DNA from: Ruminococcus sp.
GTDB taxonomy: Bacteria; Bacillota; Clostridia; Oscillospirales; Ruminococcaceae
Direction of reading: 5' to 3'
NCBI GenBank assembly: GCA_029063695.1
Contig: JAIDNR010000423.1
Location: forward strand, 1 to 7,687
Length of the DNA: 7,687 nucleotides
Part shown: positions 6,290 to 7,687 of the stretch, piece after piece
Layout of the letters: each line of letters opens with the position of its first letter
How positions within the stretch are numbered: the first letter of the stretch is position 1
Translations under genes and position numbers: made by a program
The notes under the pieces: generated by a model
What the model saw: the letters and a program-made list of their open reading frames with translations, nothing else
Told to the model about the DNA's origin: nothing
Database searches by the model: none

Positions 6290-7567
6290 TCACTTTCGTG
6301 GAATCAGCGACTTTGCAAGCTGGTTTGTCTCAGCAAGCTTCCTGTTTGCAGGACAGACATAAGTACAGCTTCCGCAGTTCATACAGAGAGTGACTTTCAG
6401 TGATTTCAAATCGTCAATATTTTTGATTTTATATGCTCTGTCGATTTCGGCAGGCATAAGTCCGAGCGGACAAACATTGACACACCTTCCGCATCTGATA
6501 CAAGCAGAAGTCTTTCTGTCATCATACCTTTTAAATGCAAGAAGTGCATTTGTCGTTTTTGTCACAGGCATATTCATATCGGGAATGCACATACCCATCA
6601 TCATTCCGCCCGAAATAACTTTTTTCACGGAATCAAGATTTGTTTTGCAGAAATCAAGTATGTCAGTTATCGGTGTACCGATAATGGCACGGACGTTCTG
6701 CGGTTTGCCTACTGCATTTCCGTCAACTGTTATACGTCTTGTAATAAGCGGAATACCTGTTTTTATGTATCTGTAAATAAATGCCGTTGTAGATACATTA
6801 AGCACTATTACTCCGACGTCTGACGGAAGCTGACCTTCCTGCACAATCCGTCCCGTTGAATTATAAATAATTACTTTTTCCGCACCCTGCGGATAAGATG
6901 ACGGCAGAGTCACAATATCAATTGTATCGTCATTTTCCGCCATATTCATAAATTTTTCGATTGCTTTCGGCTTGTTTGCCTCAACCGCTATTTTTGCGTA
7001 CTTTATTCCGAGCTGATTTTTTACAAGTCTGATTCCGCTGAGAACATCATCTGCATTTTCAATCATTTCACGGTAATCAGCCGTTATATAAGGCTCACAC
7101 TCCGCTGCATTAATCACAAGAGTATCAATCGGCGTTTTCGGATTGAGCTTGATGTGCGTCGGAAATCCTGCACCTCCCAGTCCGCACAGTCCCGATTCAC
7201 GGATAGCATTTACAAAACTCTGCTTATCCTTGATTTTGGGTGGTTTAATATTCTCACAATTCTCCTGTTTACCGTCTGTTTCAATTTCAACCGCCCTGCA
7301 AATTGCACCGACAGCCGTCTGATAGTCACTTATCGCCGTAACTTTTCCTGATACGCCCGAATGGACAGGAATGCTGAACGGTGCATTACTTTCGCCGATT
7401 TTCTGCCCGACTTTTACACAGTCGCCGACTTTTACAATCGGATTGCACGATGCACCCATATTCATTGACATGGGAAGTACAACTTTTTTGGATATGGGAA
7501 GATTAACTGTTGCACAGTCTTCCGTATTTTTACGGTGACTAAGTTTTATGCCGTTTAATTTTTTCAC
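6290..7567 (-). CDS. rnfC: Rnf complex NADH/NAD+-interacting subunit RnfC (425 aa)
   Basis: RnfC is the peripheral cytoplasmic subunit where NAD+ is reduced (or NADH oxidised) through FMN and Fe-S clusters. An N-terminal barrel-like section (about 25-95, with PVHSGVSGKV at 67-76) comes first. The nucleotide/FMN fold follows with GLGGAGFPTHIKLNP (129-143) and NAAECEPYITADYREM (153-168). Two ferredoxin-type motifs close the protein: C356/359/362/366 and C395/398/401/405, the usual ligands of two [4Fe-4S] clusters. The start is a GTG at 7567 with AAAGGAG 9 nt upstream; the nearest upstream ATG lies before that site. First gene of the operon, in the usual clostridial order. Confidence 0.97.
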   Translation of the reverse strand: MKKLNGIKLSHRKNTEDCATVNLPISKKVVLPMSMNMGASCNPIVKVGDCVKVGQKIGESNAPFSIPVHSGVSGKVTAISDYQTAVGAICRAVEIETDGKQENCENIKPPKIKDKQSFVNAIRESGLCGLGGAGFPTHIKLNPKTPIDTLVINAAECEPYITADYREMIENADDVLSGIRLVKNQLGIKYAKIAVEANKPKAIEKFMNMAENDDTIDIVTLPSSYPQGAEKVIIYNSTGRIVQEGQLPSDVGVIVLNVSTTAFIYRYIKTGIPLITRRITVDGNAVGKPQNVRAIIGTPITDILDFCKTNLDSVKKVISGGMMMGMCIPDMNMPVTKTTNALLAFKRYDDRKTSACIRCGRCVNVCPLGLMPAEIDRAYKIKNIDDLKSLKVTLCMNCGSCTYVCPANRKLAETNQLAKSLIPRK

Positions 7568-7615
7568 CTGAAACCACTCCTTTCACATGATTCTGAAAAA
7601 TTTACAGATATTTAT

Positions 7616-7644
7616 ATTATACAATATTTTAAGTCGGTTTGCAA
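7616..7644 (-). promoter_or_regulatory. Sigma-A-type promoter of the rnf operon
   Basis: On the minus strand the -35 box is TTGCAA (7644-7639, 4 of 6 consensus bases), the spacer is 17 bp, and the -10 box is a perfect TATAAT (7621-7616). The predicted start is near 7609, giving a leader of about 40 nt to the GTG of rnfC. The upstream DNA to the window edge (7645-7687) is very A/T-rich. No operator or riboswitch is visible in the short leader. Confidence 0.75.
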
Positions 7645-7687
7645 TAGTTTTTTGACATTTTGAAGAAAATTTTAAAAACCAAAAATT

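Overview
The window looks like a chromosomal segment of a low-to-mid GC anaerobic Firmicute of the class Clostridia, most plausibly a Ruminococcus-like member of the Oscillospiraceae. That placement is inferred from the rnfCDGEAB gene order, the strong AGGAGG ribosome binding sites, the sigma-A-type promoters and the A/T-rich intergenic DNA; no rRNA or other taxonomic marker is present. Every gene I can support is on the minus strand.

Right part (2779-7644): a complete Rnf operon in the order rnfC-rnfD-rnfG-rnfE-rnfA-rnfB, behind a good promoter (TTGCAA-17-TATAAT, 7616-7644). The genes are tightly packed: 10 nt between C and D, ATGA overlap D/G, 11-nt overlap G/E, ATGA overlap E/A, 16 nt between A and B. 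Together they encode the membrane complex that moves electrons between reduced ferredoxin and NAD+ and couples this to Na+ or H+ translocation. The key flavin-attachment threonines and Fe-S cysteines are all visible.

Middle (2226-2778): a 553-bp stretch without a protein gene, and the most interesting part. Just past rnfB lie a probable remnant of an IS3-family end and a weak terminator-like hairpin. Then comes a near-perfect promoter on the minus strand (TTGACT-17-TATAAT with a TG extension and an A/T-rich upstream region). It is followed by three tandem, non-identical structured RNA units of 100, 120 and 138 nt. Each has an outer helix whose sequence differs completely between units but always pairs, an invariant inner GATAAC/GTTATC helix at fixed spacing, an invariant anti-Shine-Dalgarno-like CTCCTTTT or TTCCTTTT, and a variable apical hairpin. 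Read as minus-strand RNA, two apical hairpins end in UACG and GAAA tetraloops, which supports that strand. The last unit's 13-bp outer helix is followed at once by TTTTT, so it could end the transcript or act as an attenuator.

Left part (27-2225): a 732-residue protein with a long helical N-terminal region, a charged, probably coiled-coil linker and a TerD-like C-terminal domain. It resembles the MXAN_6230/SCO0854 type of TerD-associated proteins but lacks a RING finger. It starts 32 nt after the last RNA unit, so the RNA array is its 5' leader or a separately terminated RNA from the same promoter. The RNA array plus the TerD-like protein is the best candidate here for an undescribed system.
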